Positions 1 through 7,776 of a stretch of 50,220 nucleotides of DNA are shown here, piece by piece (the stretch's first letter is position 1; each line of letters opens with the position of its first letter). Origin of the DNA: an uncultured Prevotellaceae bacterium (GTDB taxonomy: Bacteria; Bacteroidota; Bacteroidia; Bacteroidales; Bacteroidaceae); NCBI GenBank assembly GCA_947167455.1, contig CAMVIB010000019.1, forward strand, positions 1 to 50,220, read 5' to 3'. The position numbers were made by a program, and so were the translations under genes. Below the pieces are notes generated by a model. It was not told the DNA's origin. It ran no database searches and saw only the letters and a program-made list of their open reading frames with translations.

Positions 1-325
1 CGTAATCATATCTGATGCCATTAGCATAGAATGACACATGCATCTCAATGGGGGCTTTCTTTGTGAGAATGAAAGGAATACTGCCATTTATTCTTTGGGT
101 TGCATCTGACTTAGGCAACACCAGTAAGCGAAATACTTCATTTAAAGCAATCAACATATTTGACTTTCCAGAAGCATTTGCACCATACAAGACACCTAAT
201 TTATACAAGAACACCCCATCGGCAACTTCTGTAACAAGTTCCGATGAAGGTCCCTTAGCTAAAAAACTCAATTCTTGCTTGTCGCGAATGGAAAGGTAAT
301 TTTTTACCCAAAAATCTCGTATCAT
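1..325 (-). CDS. AAA family ATPase (OLD/AAA_15-like), N-terminal part, cut by window edge
   Basis: The minus strand reads an open frame from ATG at 325 to the window edge, about 108 residues. It starts MIRDFWVKNYLSIRDKQEL, the usual opening of ATPases that sense or cut nucleic acid and serve in abortive-infection and related systems. Walker A is clear as GANASGKSN near residue 50. The remainder, including Walker B and any nuclease domain, lies outside the window. An AGGAT sequence sits just upstream of the start. The DNA is AT-rich like the following spacer. The family is fairly sure; a defence role is only inferred from relatives. Confidence 0.7.
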   Translation of the reverse strand, partial: MIRDFWVKNYLSIRDKQELSFLAKGPSSELVTEVADGVFLYKLGVLYGANASGKSNMLIALNEVFRLLVLPKSDATQRINGSIPFILTKKAPIEMHVSFYANGIRYDY

Positions 326-656
326 ATCCTAAATATTTTATTTGTTTTCGTAATTTTGCTACAAAAATACAAATAATATTCGATAAACATACTATATTAT
401 CAACTAATTTTTGTAATTATCATACGATTTTATATGTATTTAACTCTATATTGTATGTAGAGATAGCAAATTTGTACAATTTACGTTTCAAAGTTATTGC
501 CCGAAAATCCATTTTTCTAGTGCATCAGCAAAGGGACTGCATTGGATTGTAGTTCGTAATTCCAACTTCTTGACGTAATCACACGCGTATTATTATAATA
601 TGGTATTATCATCGTCTGCGAATTTGCACATCAAGAGCCGTATGTCCTCAATGTAC

Positions 657-682
657 AACTGCGACAGCCTGTCGCAGTTTTG
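657..682 (+). terminator. Perfect hairpin followed by TTTT
   Basis: The arms AACTGCGAC (657-665) and GTCGCAGTT (671-679) pair perfectly around AGCCT, and a short T run follows on the plus strand. The form fits an intrinsic terminator, but no gene is seen upstream on that strand. It could equally be a palindromic remnant. Confidence 0.35.
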
Positions 683-1022
683 AATTACAATCGAAGAAAC
701 AATCCACATAAGCCAACAAAAACTGCACATTTTTACGTTTTTTGTGGTTTGCGAAAGTTAAATACGTTAAATCTTCGTCTTTTTCATACTCCATTAAATT
801 CGCGCAATCACTTTTCTACCGTTTTAATTGAAACGAATTGGTACACAACAAGTTGCAAATACTCCCATTGTTTGCACTCCATTAGGAATGAGGGGGACGG
901 ATGGGCTCTTATTCTGTTGTTAGACGTATAAAAGGAATAAGCACAAGATGATTGAATCGTGGAAGAATATTACGATACTGGGCGAAAGTTGATGTTTTTA
1001 TATACATTTTCGCCCGCTATCA

Positions 1023-1052
1023 TTGATTTTTCAAGAAAAAGTTGTAACTTTG
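1023..1052 (+). promoter_or_regulatory. Bacteroidota-type promoter
   Basis: TAACTTTG at 1045-1052 matches the -7 consensus TAnnTTTG exactly. A TTG lies 19 nt upstream at 1023-1025. It points right, but there is no intact gene directly downstream; it would read antisense into the transposase remnant. Confidence 0.45.
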
Positions 1053-1102
1053 CGGCAAAAACAGGAATAGATACCTCGTCCCCTTAAGGACTCTACGCTT
1101 GT

Positions 1103-1261
1103 TCACATCCTTCTCCATACTGTAGTCCTTGCGTTTTTCACCAAATGACGCTTTCCGCACTTCGGACACACTTTTTCTCGTTCTTTTGCTTGGATATGCA
1201 AGATAATTGTGTTACCTTTATTCCTCACGGGTACATTCATGGGTGTATAGACCACAGGCAT
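1103..1261 (-). pseudogene. Possible ISL3-type transposase remnant (zinc-ribbon N-terminus)
   Basis: The minus strand from ATG at 1261 reads 52 residues and contains HIQAKEREKVCPKCGKRHLV, which resembles the N-terminal zinc-ribbon of ISL3-family transposases (CPxCG with a preceding beta strand). The frame ends at 1103 where such proteins continue for hundreds of residues. A neighbouring frame continues with NKRRVLKGTRYL, as if a frameshift had occurred. No catalytic domain follows. Identification is tentative; another zinc-ribbon protein fragment is possible. Confidence 0.3.
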
Positions 1262-1761
1262 GATATAGAAAACTGCTGTTCATACTTGTACATTTGTTTG
1301 TGGTTATTCAAATATACAAAATGTTCAGCGGTTTTCTTCATTATCTTATCAATATATCACTCGAAATGTCGGATGAACCTTATAATAAACATTAGATCAA
1401 TGGCAACCCATAACAGAAGTAGGGCAGCTATTGAAAGTTAGCGACGCACTTACAGAACTCAGTGTTGTGTTCATTAGCTTATCGGACTATAATGATGCTA
1501 TCTTATGTTTTTTAGCATCTTTATTGTAATTTCCCCGCTTTTTCTTTTGGCGGCTCAATGAAATCAACTACTTTTGTCGATGACTAGGCCAGCCTAAGAT
1601 GTCTGATGGTAGTAATGCCTGATGACAGTGGGGCAGGGCGGGTCACATTGACATCGATGGAATCCAGAGGCTGAGGACACCGTTTGTAAGGACAGCCGAA
1701 GGGAAAGGACGTTTTCTGAACGTTACCTGTCTGTGAACTCAAACTTCGCAACTTTGAATCT
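1262..1761. other. Spacer without recognised gene
   Basis: Nothing that I can support as a gene. Composition changes around 1610-1730 to a more GC-rich stretch, where a 36-codon plus frame reads smoothly (containing GHIDIDGIQRLRTPF) but has no start and no family I know. CAACTTTG at 1749-1756 resembles a -7 element for the RNA that follows, without a good -33 box. Confidence 0.4.
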
Positions 1762-1972
1762 TCTCACGGCGGTAATGCAACGAAGCGTTCGCGTGGATGT
1801 ATTATATCCCGGCTTTTTCGCTGCTTTCATTGTATTGTGGTGGTTAGCGTTAAAGTCGAATTATATAATCACTCGGCGTGGGCTGGCTTGCGTTGCTTAT
1901 CCTTGAGAAGGGGCAATGCGAAGGCCTGAAGACGGGGGTAAGCGCGGAGGAACAAACTCCCACGTCTTTTTT
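1762..1972 (+). ncRNA. Putative structured RNA ending in an intrinsic terminator
   Basis: Several helices stand out. ATTATAT at 1801-1807 pairs with ATATAAT at 1863-1869, enclosing a smaller helix. A hairpin at 1888-1922 pairs TTGCGTTGC with GCAATGCGAA (one bulge) and has an inner CCTT-gaga-AAGG stem. GACG+GGG at 1931-1938 pairs with CCC+CGTC at 1959-1966, followed by TTTTTT, a textbook terminator. A -7-like CAACTTTG lies just upstream (1749-1756). The roughly 210 nt size and the terminator suggest either a free small RNA (6S-like RNA and other Bacteroidales RNAs have this shape) or a leader with attenuator for the operon beginning 65 nt later. I recognise no known riboswitch core. The ends are approximate. 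Confidence 0.4.
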
Positions 1973-2036
1973 GTTTCCATGCTAGAACCATATTATTTAC
2001 GCTGAATTCGGGAGTTCATAGGCGCGCATTAGTGCA

Positions 2037-2477
2037 ATGAACAAGAGACTGTTAATATCACTTTTTTGTGGGCTATTTGCTTTGTTAAATCAGATTTCAG
2101 CCCAGCGGTACACATATTATTATGTGCAAACGGATTGGTATGACAACAAAGGTGTTAAATATCGTGGAAGTGGAAATACATACTTTACATTTTATGGCAA
2201 TATCTGCTACGAATCAGATGCTAATGGGAATACAAAAAGTCAGATTGTATGGAAACTAAACAGTCAGCAAAATGGCTATAGAGTATATAAGGTGAACCTG
2301 GATCGGACAGACGATTTTGCTCAAGGACTTCACGGCGTGCTGTATGGTAATTGGCATTTGGCAGTGACCAATGACTACTCAGTGATAAACGAGAAAATGG
2401 GAGATCTCACCTATGTCTATAAGCGACAAGCTCCATCGACACAGCAGGGGCCGAAAATGTATATGCCAAGTAAATAG
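2037..2477 (+). CDS. Small secreted protein of unknown function
   Basis: 146 residues with a clear Sec signal peptide (MNKRLLISLF, hydrophobic core, likely cleavage after QISAQ, residue about 23). The mature part is rich in Tyr, Asn and Gly with alternating polar/hydrophobic strands and no motif I know. It is the first gene of the run that continues with the two Cys-rich peptides, 46 nt downstream. It may be a periplasmic or surface partner of the peptide system, but this is inference from position only. Mature cysteines are almost absent, so it is not itself a CXXX peptide. Confidence 0.7.
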   Translation: MNKRLLISLFCGLFALLNQISAQRYTYYYVQTDWYDNKGVKYRGSGNTYFTFYGNICYESDANGNTKSQIVWKLNSQQNGYRVYKVNLDRTDDFAQGLHGVLYGNWHLAVTNDYSVINEKMGDLTYVYKRQAPSTQQGPKMYMPSK

Positions 2478-2493
2478 AGAAGAAGGTCTTCTC
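2477..2493 (+). promoter_or_regulatory. Short hairpin between first gene and precursor genes
   Basis: GAGAAGA and TCTTCTC pair perfectly (7 bp) around AGG, starting on the last base of the upstream stop codon. No T tract follows, so it is more likely an mRNA processing or stability element than a terminator. It could help keep precursor transcript levels apart from those of the first gene; this is speculation. Confidence 0.3.
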
Positions 2494-2523
2494 GCTATTA
2501 TTAACAACTAAACATAATGAACA

Positions 2524-2832
2524 ATGAGTAAAAACAAGAAAAACGAAGAACTGCAGTCAAGACGTGAATTCTTCAAAAAAGCAGCAAAGGGCGTGCTGCC
2601 CATCATCGCAGCAATAGCTCTTGTAGGTGTTCCAAATATCATTACTGCATCAGAAACGCCAATGGGATGCCCTAAGGGATGTTCTGGCGGTTGCTCTGGA
2701 GGATGTACCGGTACTTGCTATGGAACATGTCAACACTCGTGTAAGGGATCTTGCAATAACACTTGCTATGACCGTTGCTTAGGTACATGTAAGTATTCCT
2801 GCCAAGGTGGGTGCAAGAACAGTAATAGATAA
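2524..2832 (+). CDS. CXXX-repeat RiPP precursor peptide with Tat-type leader (copy 1)
   Basis: 102 residues. Residues 9-22 read ELQSRREFFKKAAK, with twin Arg at 13-14 in an SRRxFFK motif close to the Tat consensus SRRxFLK, followed by a hydrophobic stretch to about residue 42. From C49 to C97 there are 13 cysteines at exactly four-residue spacing with no break; the intervening residues are mostly Gly, Ser, Thr, Asn and Tyr. This is the pattern of CXXX-repeat peptides known next to dedicated radical SAM maturases in Bacteroidetes, where thioether or other crosslinks are expected. The next gene is a paralogue with the same leader and a maturase follows. Export through the Tat genes of the same operon after cytoplasmic modification is inferred. 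Confidence 0.88.
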   Translation: MSKNKKNEELQSRREFFKKAAKGVLPIIAAIALVGVPNIITASETPMGCPKGCSGGCSGGCTGTCYGTCQHSCKGSCNNTCYDRCLGTCKYSCQGGCKNSNR

Positions 2833-2846
2833 TATGTTAGGAATAT

Positions 2847-3233
2847 ATGAGTAAAAAAGGAACAAATGTAGAATTGCAGTCAAGGAGAGAATTCTTCAAA
2901 AAAGCTGCAAAGAGAATATTACCACTCTTAGGCGCTGTCTCATTATCAAATTTTCCTGTATTTAGCAGCGCAATACATAAGCCTAATACAGCGATGTTTT
3001 GTGACTACTATTGCACAAGCGCCTGCACAAATGGCTGCTATAATGGTTGCTCTACTGGTTGCTATGAAAGCTGCAAGACAAACTGCTCAATTGGTTGTAC
3101 TGGCAATAGTGAACGCAATAATCTTCCGGGTAGTGAATGTATGACGTGTAAAACCGCTTGTCAGAGTTGTACTGGTTATTGTTCAGGAACCTGCTCTGGA
3201 AGTTGCAAAAGCAGTTCTTATAAAGCCAATTAA
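2847..3233 (+). CDS. CXXX-repeat RiPP precursor peptide with Tat-type leader (copy 2)
   Basis: 128 residues, starting 14 nt after copy 1, with AGGA before the ATG. Residues 9-22 (ELQSRREFFKKAAK) are identical to copy 1, so the two arose by duplication. The hydrophobic segment (about 24-42) ends at FSSA, a plausible signal-peptidase site. The core has two blocks: C52 to C84, nine cysteines spaced by four, then a 13-residue linker (containing NSERNNLPGSE), then C98, C101, C105, C108, C112, C116, C120, where two spacings are three instead of four. The stop is 4 nt before the maturase start, so the two are probably translated together. It is a likely second substrate of the same enzymes. Confidence 0.87.
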   Translation: MSKKGTNVELQSRREFFKKAAKRILPLLGAVSLSNFPVFSSAIHKPNTAMFCDYYCTSACTNGCYNGCSTGCYESCKTNCSIGCTGNSERNNLPGSECMTCKTACQSCTGYCSGTCSGSCKSSSYKAN

Positions 3234-3237
3234 GGAT

Positions 3238-4467
3238 ATGTTAATAAAAGAGGACATACACCCTTGGCAATCAGGGGTAGCTAAGAACATAACGTTCATT
3301 GTCACGAAAGATTGTCAGCTTGCATGCAAGTATTGCTACCTCGTTGGGAAGAACTCAAAAGAGCGTATGTCCTGGGAGGTGGCAAAACTTGCAATAGATT
3401 ATATTCTTGACCGTGAGGATGAATTTAGAGAAGAAAGCGTCGTGTGGGATTTTATAGGTGGAGAGCCGTTTCTTGAAATTGAGTTAATCGACAAAATCTG
3501 CGATTATATAAAAACAGAGATGTACAGACGAAACCATCACTGGTTTAATTCTTATCGTTTCTCTTTCTCCACCAACGGCATAAACTATCATACTCCCAAG
3601 GTTCAGAGTTTTATTCTGAAAAACCATCAACATCTTAGCATTGGTATAACTATTGACGGAACGCAACAGAAGCATGACCTAAACAGAATATATAAGCCTC
3701 AACATGAAAAGGACTTATTAGAACGTGGCTCATACGATGACGTCGCACGTAATATACCTTTGTGGTTGAATCAATTCCCTGAAGGCGGCACTAAAGTAAC
3801 TATTAGCAGTGCAGATATTCCATTTATAAAAGAAAGCGTCCTACACCTCTATAGTTTGGGCATACACGAAGTAAACATCAATTGTGTGTTTGAGAATGTA
3901 TGGGAAGAAGGAGATGATTTGTTGTTTGAGGAGCAACTCATGCAATTGGCCGACTCAATCATAGATGAGGGATATTATTCGGATTATAGTTGCTCTTTTT
4001 TTTCTGAATACATAGGTAAGCCTATGAATCGTACCCTAGAGAATCAAAATTGGTGTGGAGCAGGTATGATGCTGGCAGTAGATGCTGCGGGGAACTTCTA
4101 CCCATGCACTCGTTTTGCCCAATATTCCCTCAGGGAGAAGAAAGCCAGGATTATAGGAAATGTTAATGATGGTATTGACAAAAACAAACTTCGCCCATTC
4201 TTGACGCTTGACCGCACAACGCAAAGTAAGCAGGAATGTATCGACTGCGACGTGGCAAGTGGTTGCGCTTGGTGCCAAGGCGAGAATTATGATGCTGCTG
4301 AAACCAATACCATTTACCAACGTTCAACTGCAATCTGCAAGATGCACAAGGCTCGGGTTCGCGCAAATAACTATTACTGGAACAAACTCTATCGAAAACT
4401 TGAGTTGGAGGGGCAGCGTGATGATTATGAGAAGAACAAACGGGCAATGAAACAAAAACTCTGTTAA
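3238..4467 (+). CDS. Radical SAM/SPASM peptide maturase, CXXX-repeat target type
   Basis: 409 residues. TKDCQLACKYCYL gives the CxxxCxxC motif (C26, C30, C33) that binds the SAM-cleaving 4Fe-4S cluster. The radical SAM barrel follows (GGEP motif near residue 75). The C-terminal SPASM region shows WCGAGMMLAVDAAGNFYPC near residues 273-291, then CIDCDVASGCAWC and a final Cys, enough for auxiliary clusters. Enzymes of this design install thioether or carbon links on Cys-rich peptides. It starts 4 nt after the second precursor and ends 4 nt before the next maturase. By family memory and context it belongs to the radical SAM maturases of CXXX-repeat peptides; the exact crosslink cannot be told from sequence. 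Confidence 0.9.
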   Translation: MLIKEDIHPWQSGVAKNITFIVTKDCQLACKYCYLVGKNSKERMSWEVAKLAIDYILDREDEFREESVVWDFIGGEPFLEIELIDKICDYIKTEMYRRNHHWFNSYRFSFSTNGINYHTPKVQSFILKNHQHLSIGITIDGTQQKHDLNRIYKPQHEKDLLERGSYDDVARNIPLWLNQFPEGGTKVTISSADIPFIKESVLHLYSLGIHEVNINCVFENVWEEGDDLLFEEQLMQLADSIIDEGYYSDYSCSFFSEYIGKPMNRTLENQNWCGAGMMLAVDAAGNFYPCTRFAQYSLREKKARIIGNVNDGIDKNKLRPFLTLDRTTQSKQECIDCDVASGCAWCQGENYDAAETNTIYQRSTAICKMHKARVRANNYYWNKLYRKLELEGQRDDYEKNKRAMKQKLC

Positions 4468-4471
4468 GACT

Positions 4472-5428
4472 ATGCTTCAATACCTTATTATATTATTAGA
4501 CGATACGAGCACCTCGTTTTGTCATTACAAAAATCTCAAGACGAAGCAGTGTTTGATACCGATTGAAACGCTGCGACAAGGAATCAGATTTGGCATGATG
4601 GAGAACCTGATGATTCAGTTCGTTTTTCCAGATTGTGAATTGCCTCAGGAACACAAAAATGCAATAGAAACGATTGACCACAGTAAAATTGTTTCTTCTC
4701 TTTGCGAGGATAATGTATTGAGGGCTGATGCAGATGTCATTGTTTATCATGACTGGACTGAACTTTCATTTGGAAAATTTGAAAACGATAAAAGCTATGT
4801 GCTGAGAACTACTAAGGATGATTTCTTTGACCGATATCATTCCATGAAAGACGCATTGGGGAAAGTAGTGCGTCTGAATATTGTGCTTACAGATGTTGAG
4901 AAGTTTGATGATGAAGACTTTGCCAAATATAAACAATGTCTGTCGCAGCTCTCAGACGACATGATAGCCATCTATAAAGAAGGCAAGTCACCGCAACTGA
5001 ACATTCTGACCGACCGCCTGATGCTTGACGGGATGAACAACTGCAATGCCGGCAGTGAGAGCATCACACTTGCGCCCAATGGGAAGTTTTATGTGTGTCC
5101 TGCATTCTATTTCGACGACGAGGCTGACAGCGTAGGCGATTTGAAGCAAGGTCTCGACATCAAAAACAGGCAACTCTACAAACTGGACCACGCCCCTATC
5201 TGCCGCCACTGCGATGCATACCAGTGCCGCCGCTGCGTATGGTTGAACAGGAAAACTACTTTGGAAGTAAACACACCGTCACATGAGCAGTGTGTCGTAG
5301 CTCACTTGGAAAGAAATGCTTCGCGCAATCTTCTAGCAAGCGCACGCAAGTTTGGTGAATTCTTTTCTGGGAAAGAAATAAACGAAATTGATTATCTTGA
5401 CCCCTTTGAGAAACGGAAGGAATGGTAA
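4472..5428 (+). CDS. CXXX repeat peptide maturase (pseudo-radical SAM with SPASM-like cysteines)
   Basis: 318 residues. The N-terminal part (to about residue 180) has the alternating strand/helix feel of a radical SAM barrel but no CxxxCxxC. The C-terminal part has CNAGSESITLAPNGKFYVC (near residues 191-209) followed by CRHCDAYQCRRC and EQC, resembling a SPASM cluster-binding domain. This matches, from memory, the companion protein described as CXXX repeat peptide maturase. It may bind the precursor or pass electrons through auxiliary Fe-S clusters, forming a heterodimer with the upstream true radical SAM enzyme. The stop codon overlaps the next start (ATGGTAA). Confidence 0.75.
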   Translation: MLQYLIILLDDTSTSFCHYKNLKTKQCLIPIETLRQGIRFGMMENLMIQFVFPDCELPQEHKNAIETIDHSKIVSSLCEDNVLRADADVIVYHDWTELSFGKFENDKSYVLRTTKDDFFDRYHSMKDALGKVVRLNIVLTDVEKFDDEDFAKYKQCLSQLSDDMIAIYKEGKSPQLNILTDRLMLDGMNNCNAGSESITLAPNGKFYVCPAFYFDDEADSVGDLKQGLDIKNRQLYKLDHAPICRHCDAYQCRRCVWLNRKTTLEVNTPSHEQCVVAHLERNASRNLLASARKFGEFFSGKEINEIDYLDPFEKRKEW

Positions 5429-6192
5429 CGATATTATTTTATACTTTAACCATGATAGATTATAAAAGTCTGATAGCACTTGTTTGTTTCTTGTCGTTGA
5501 TGGCCTTGTGTATATATATCTTTACTGGCAATATCAAGGAGAGACTGAAACAAGTAGGCTTTGTCATTGGACTTACCTATGTTTTGTTCAGGTTCGTTGC
5601 AGACCCACTCGATCGCGTGTGTAAGAATTATTTCTTGGGTGAACGTCATGAGACTGGTATGTACGAAGGAAATCGGTATGAAGTTTCTGAATTAATAGAT
5701 GCAGATGTTGAGTACATAAATGGCAACATTGACGTCAAGTACAGAAGGTCAATAACTGTACTACATGATAAAAAGACGACTCGCACACTAATTGACAGGA
5801 CGGAGAATTGCAGTCGTATCTTTCTTAAAGTATGCGACAGTACCGTATTGGCAGAATGTGACTATCTTGATGATAGACCTACAGCATATTTTCTTATTGC
5901 TGATAGCGTTTTAGAAAGTATCAGCCCTAAAGAATTTGCACAGTATGACAAAGTGTGGCGTGGCGACATTATAAGAACTTCTAGAGTGAATAGTGAAGGC
6001 GAGCGTGTTACAGAATATACAAGGACAGATGGAAAGCCACTGAATATCATACAAAAAGCATTAGTCGATGACACGATACTTATGTGGGTGAGTTTTGCGT
6101 TGTGCTTCATGATCTCGTTAAGTCTCGTAATATGGGGAGCGAGGCGAGAGGAGTCAGATAAAGACACGGAGTCGAATGAACAAACGGTATGA
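5422..6192 (+). CDS. Membrane protein of the CXXX peptide operon
   Basis: 256 residues. Hydrophobic spans are at about 15-34, 44-62 and 221-242, leaving a large loop (roughly 65-215) between the second and third, with several beta-like segments and four cysteines. The first ATG overlaps the upstream stop; a second candidate, MIDYKSL at 5452, is 10 codons later and would remove the first short hydrophobic bit. No known domain was recognised. Overlaps on both sides (ATGGTAA and ATGA) show strict operon membership. It could anchor the maturation complex or act on the exported peptide; unproven. Confidence 0.7.
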   Translation: MVTILFYTLTMIDYKSLIALVCFLSLMALCIYIFTGNIKERLKQVGFVIGLTYVLFRFVADPLDRVCKNYFLGERHETGMYEGNRYEVSELIDADVEYINGNIDVKYRRSITVLHDKKTTRTLIDRTENCSRIFLKVCDSTVLAECDYLDDRPTAYFLIADSVLESISPKEFAQYDKVWRGDIIRTSRVNSEGERVTEYTRTDGKPLNIIQKALVDDTILMWVSFALCFMISLSLVIWGARREESDKDTESNEQTV

Positions 6193-7487
6193 AACAGTCA
6201 CTAAGAATACTATTTTTGTTTATAGCCGTACTGACATCCAGTGTGGCGGTCGCTCAAAAAGGCAGCTATGAAGTACAGGTTAGGAAAGCGAATGTCAGGA
6301 CACAACCTTCCACAAAGTCTGCCGTCATTGGTTCTTTGTCAGCTGGTTCAATTGTGGAGGTAACTGACATAGACAATGGTTGGGCGAAGGTAAAGTACCA
6401 GGGTAAGAGGGGCTACATAAGTGCAAGGTTGCTGAAGGCTGTAGCAAGGCAGCATGGCAAGGGTGGAATAAAAGATGCACCGCATGCATTACAAAACCAT
6501 TCGGCACCATCGCGGAAAAAAGGCCAATACTTTGGGACTAAGAAAGGCATCTCGCGGTATGGACAGCAGCAGAACGCACGTAAGGCCCTATGGCGCTTCG
6601 ACTTTGCGATTATGCCTCAGGGTGGTCTGTCTGACTATGGATATGGCTGCGTGATAAACCTCTCCGGTATGCTTGGTGGTGATTTTCCGCTTCGTTGGCT
6701 CAACAATCGTTGTACAATCGAGACGGGCTTGCGCTATCTGTACCGACAGGCATTTCTGAATAAAAACGAGGATGTGATGTCAGGCAACCACTACTTAGAA
6801 ATCCCCGTGAGGCTGGCTTACGATTTGCCTCTGAACAGGAATCTGGCGTTGAGAATAGGTGCTGGCCCGTATGTGTCCTACGGATTAACAAACAGCGTAG
6901 GGTTTAGCTTTGGATTGGAGCCCGCCCTATCCTTGAAATACAAGAACTTCAGTGCGGGCGTACAATACTCTGCTCCACTTGTTAGCGGTGATAACAGCAG
7001 CAAGGGCAATGTCGTGATGGTTAACCTCTCAATCCGGTTTGGCGGTAAGGCTTGGGGTGCCATTGGGAAAGGCATGTTGGCAGTGGGAGAAGTCTCGCAA
7101 ACAGTACTCGACAGCGGCTTACTTGGCAGCAATAGTGGAAACGAAGGCGTTGGCAGCTTTAGCGGTGATTCATACGGTGATTCAGATGAAGGAGGAGATG
7201 GACAGGTTCTTATCACGAAAGAGATAAACAGGTTGCAGAATGAAATAATGGAAATGCGGCATGCATCCATAGACTACAGTGGTGTTATTAGAATCTTCGA
7301 GAAGCAAATAGAGTGGTTGCAAAAACAACAGGACAAAGGTAGAAAATATGTCTCGAAAGAAGAATATGAAGCTTATAAGGCTAAGAAAAAGAAAGCCCTT
7401 GAAAAAGCTCATAAGCAATCGATTGAAAGAATGAAACGGTATGGCGATAAATCGCGAAAGGTATTTGAAAGTAAGTCTAATCTATAG
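6189..7487 (+). CDS. SH3-domain outer-membrane barrel protein with C-terminal coiled coil
   Basis: 432 residues. A Sec signal peptide (cleavage after SVAVAQ, residue about 23) is followed by a bacterial SH3 domain at about 26-88 (ANVRTQPSTKSAVIGSL, WAKVKYQGKRGYIS). Residues about 135-285 alternate like an eight-strand outer-membrane barrel (TIETGLRYLYR, HYLEIPVRLAYDLP, LALRIGAGPYVSYG). A Gly/Ser-rich linker leads to a charged helical tail (about 340-432) likely to form a coiled coil. SH3 domains of this kind often bind peptidoglycan. It starts inside the preceding stop (ATGA). It may serve as the cell-surface docking or exit point for the CXXX peptides; this is inference. Confidence 0.72.
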   Translation: MKQSLRILFLFIAVLTSSVAVAQKGSYEVQVRKANVRTQPSTKSAVIGSLSAGSIVEVTDIDNGWAKVKYQGKRGYISARLLKAVARQHGKGGIKDAPHALQNHSAPSRKKGQYFGTKKGISRYGQQQNARKALWRFDFAIMPQGGLSDYGYGCVINLSGMLGGDFPLRWLNNRCTIETGLRYLYRQAFLNKNEDVMSGNHYLEIPVRLAYDLPLNRNLALRIGAGPYVSYGLTNSVGFSFGLEPALSLKYKNFSAGVQYSAPLVSGDNSSKGNVVMVNLSIRFGGKAWGAIGKGMLAVGEVSQTVLDSGLLGSNSGNEGVGSFSGDSYGDSDEGGDGQVLITKEINRLQNEIMEMRHASIDYSGVIRIFEKQIEWLQKQQDKGRKYVSKEEYEAYKAKKKKALEKAHKQSIERMKRYGDKSRKVFESKSNL

Positions 7488-7489
7488 TA

Positions 7490-7765
7490 ATGACAGAGAA
7501 ACTTGTAGGGCAGGTGACACCCGAGGAGAAGAATGAGATTCTTACTCTTTTTGAACGTCGCAATGGTTTGAACGAATTGGCTAAGATTCTCACGGCCGAT
7601 AATGCTGAGCTGTATGAGCGATTGGTCAAGGACATGGGCGAGACAGGCTCTAAGTTCCAAGGCTGGTGGGATCGTATGGCCGAGAAGTACCAATGGGAGT
7701 CTGCTGAGGGCGGTAATTGGGAAATCAACTTCGACACGTGCGAGATTATGCTCGTAGAACCGTAA
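7490..7765 (+). CDS. Small CXXX-repeat peptide modification-system protein
   Basis: 91 residues, acidic, no signal peptide and a single Cys. The sequence ([18 protein letters not shown], then [12 protein letters not shown], then [15 protein letters not shown]) is helical and ends in a short strand region. From memory it fits the small protein family named for the CXXX repeat peptide modification system, found beside these maturases. The start is 2 nt after the upstream stop and tatA follows 11 nt after its own stop. A leader-binding or scaffold role is plausible but not shown by any motif. Confidence 0.65.
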   Translation: MTEKLVGQVTPEEKNEILTLFERRNGLNELAKILTADNAELYERLVKDMGETGSKFQGWWDRMAEKYQWESAEGGNWEINFDTCEIMLVEP

Positions 7766-7776
7766 TCTCTTGTGTT

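Larger units (their letters stand above)
326..1102. other. AT-rich spacer with decayed sequence
   Basis: No convincing intact gene is visible in these 780 bases. On the minus strand, one frame from ATG at 709 to a stop at 494 reads sensibly but is broken by two adjacent TAA codons at 590-595; it may be a dead gene fragment. A perfect hairpin lies at 657-679 and a Bacteroidota-type promoter at 1023-1052. The short plus-strand open frame at 680-931 has no recognisable motif and poor initiation context. Confidence 0.5.

Noticed and set aside
680..931. Plus-strand 83-codon frame
   Set aside because: No motif, no initiation signal, and the sequence resembles spacer DNA.
1762..1972. Cobalamin, TPP or SAM riboswitch
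   Set aside because: The conserved cores of these riboswitches could not be found by eye; only generic helices and a terminator are visible.
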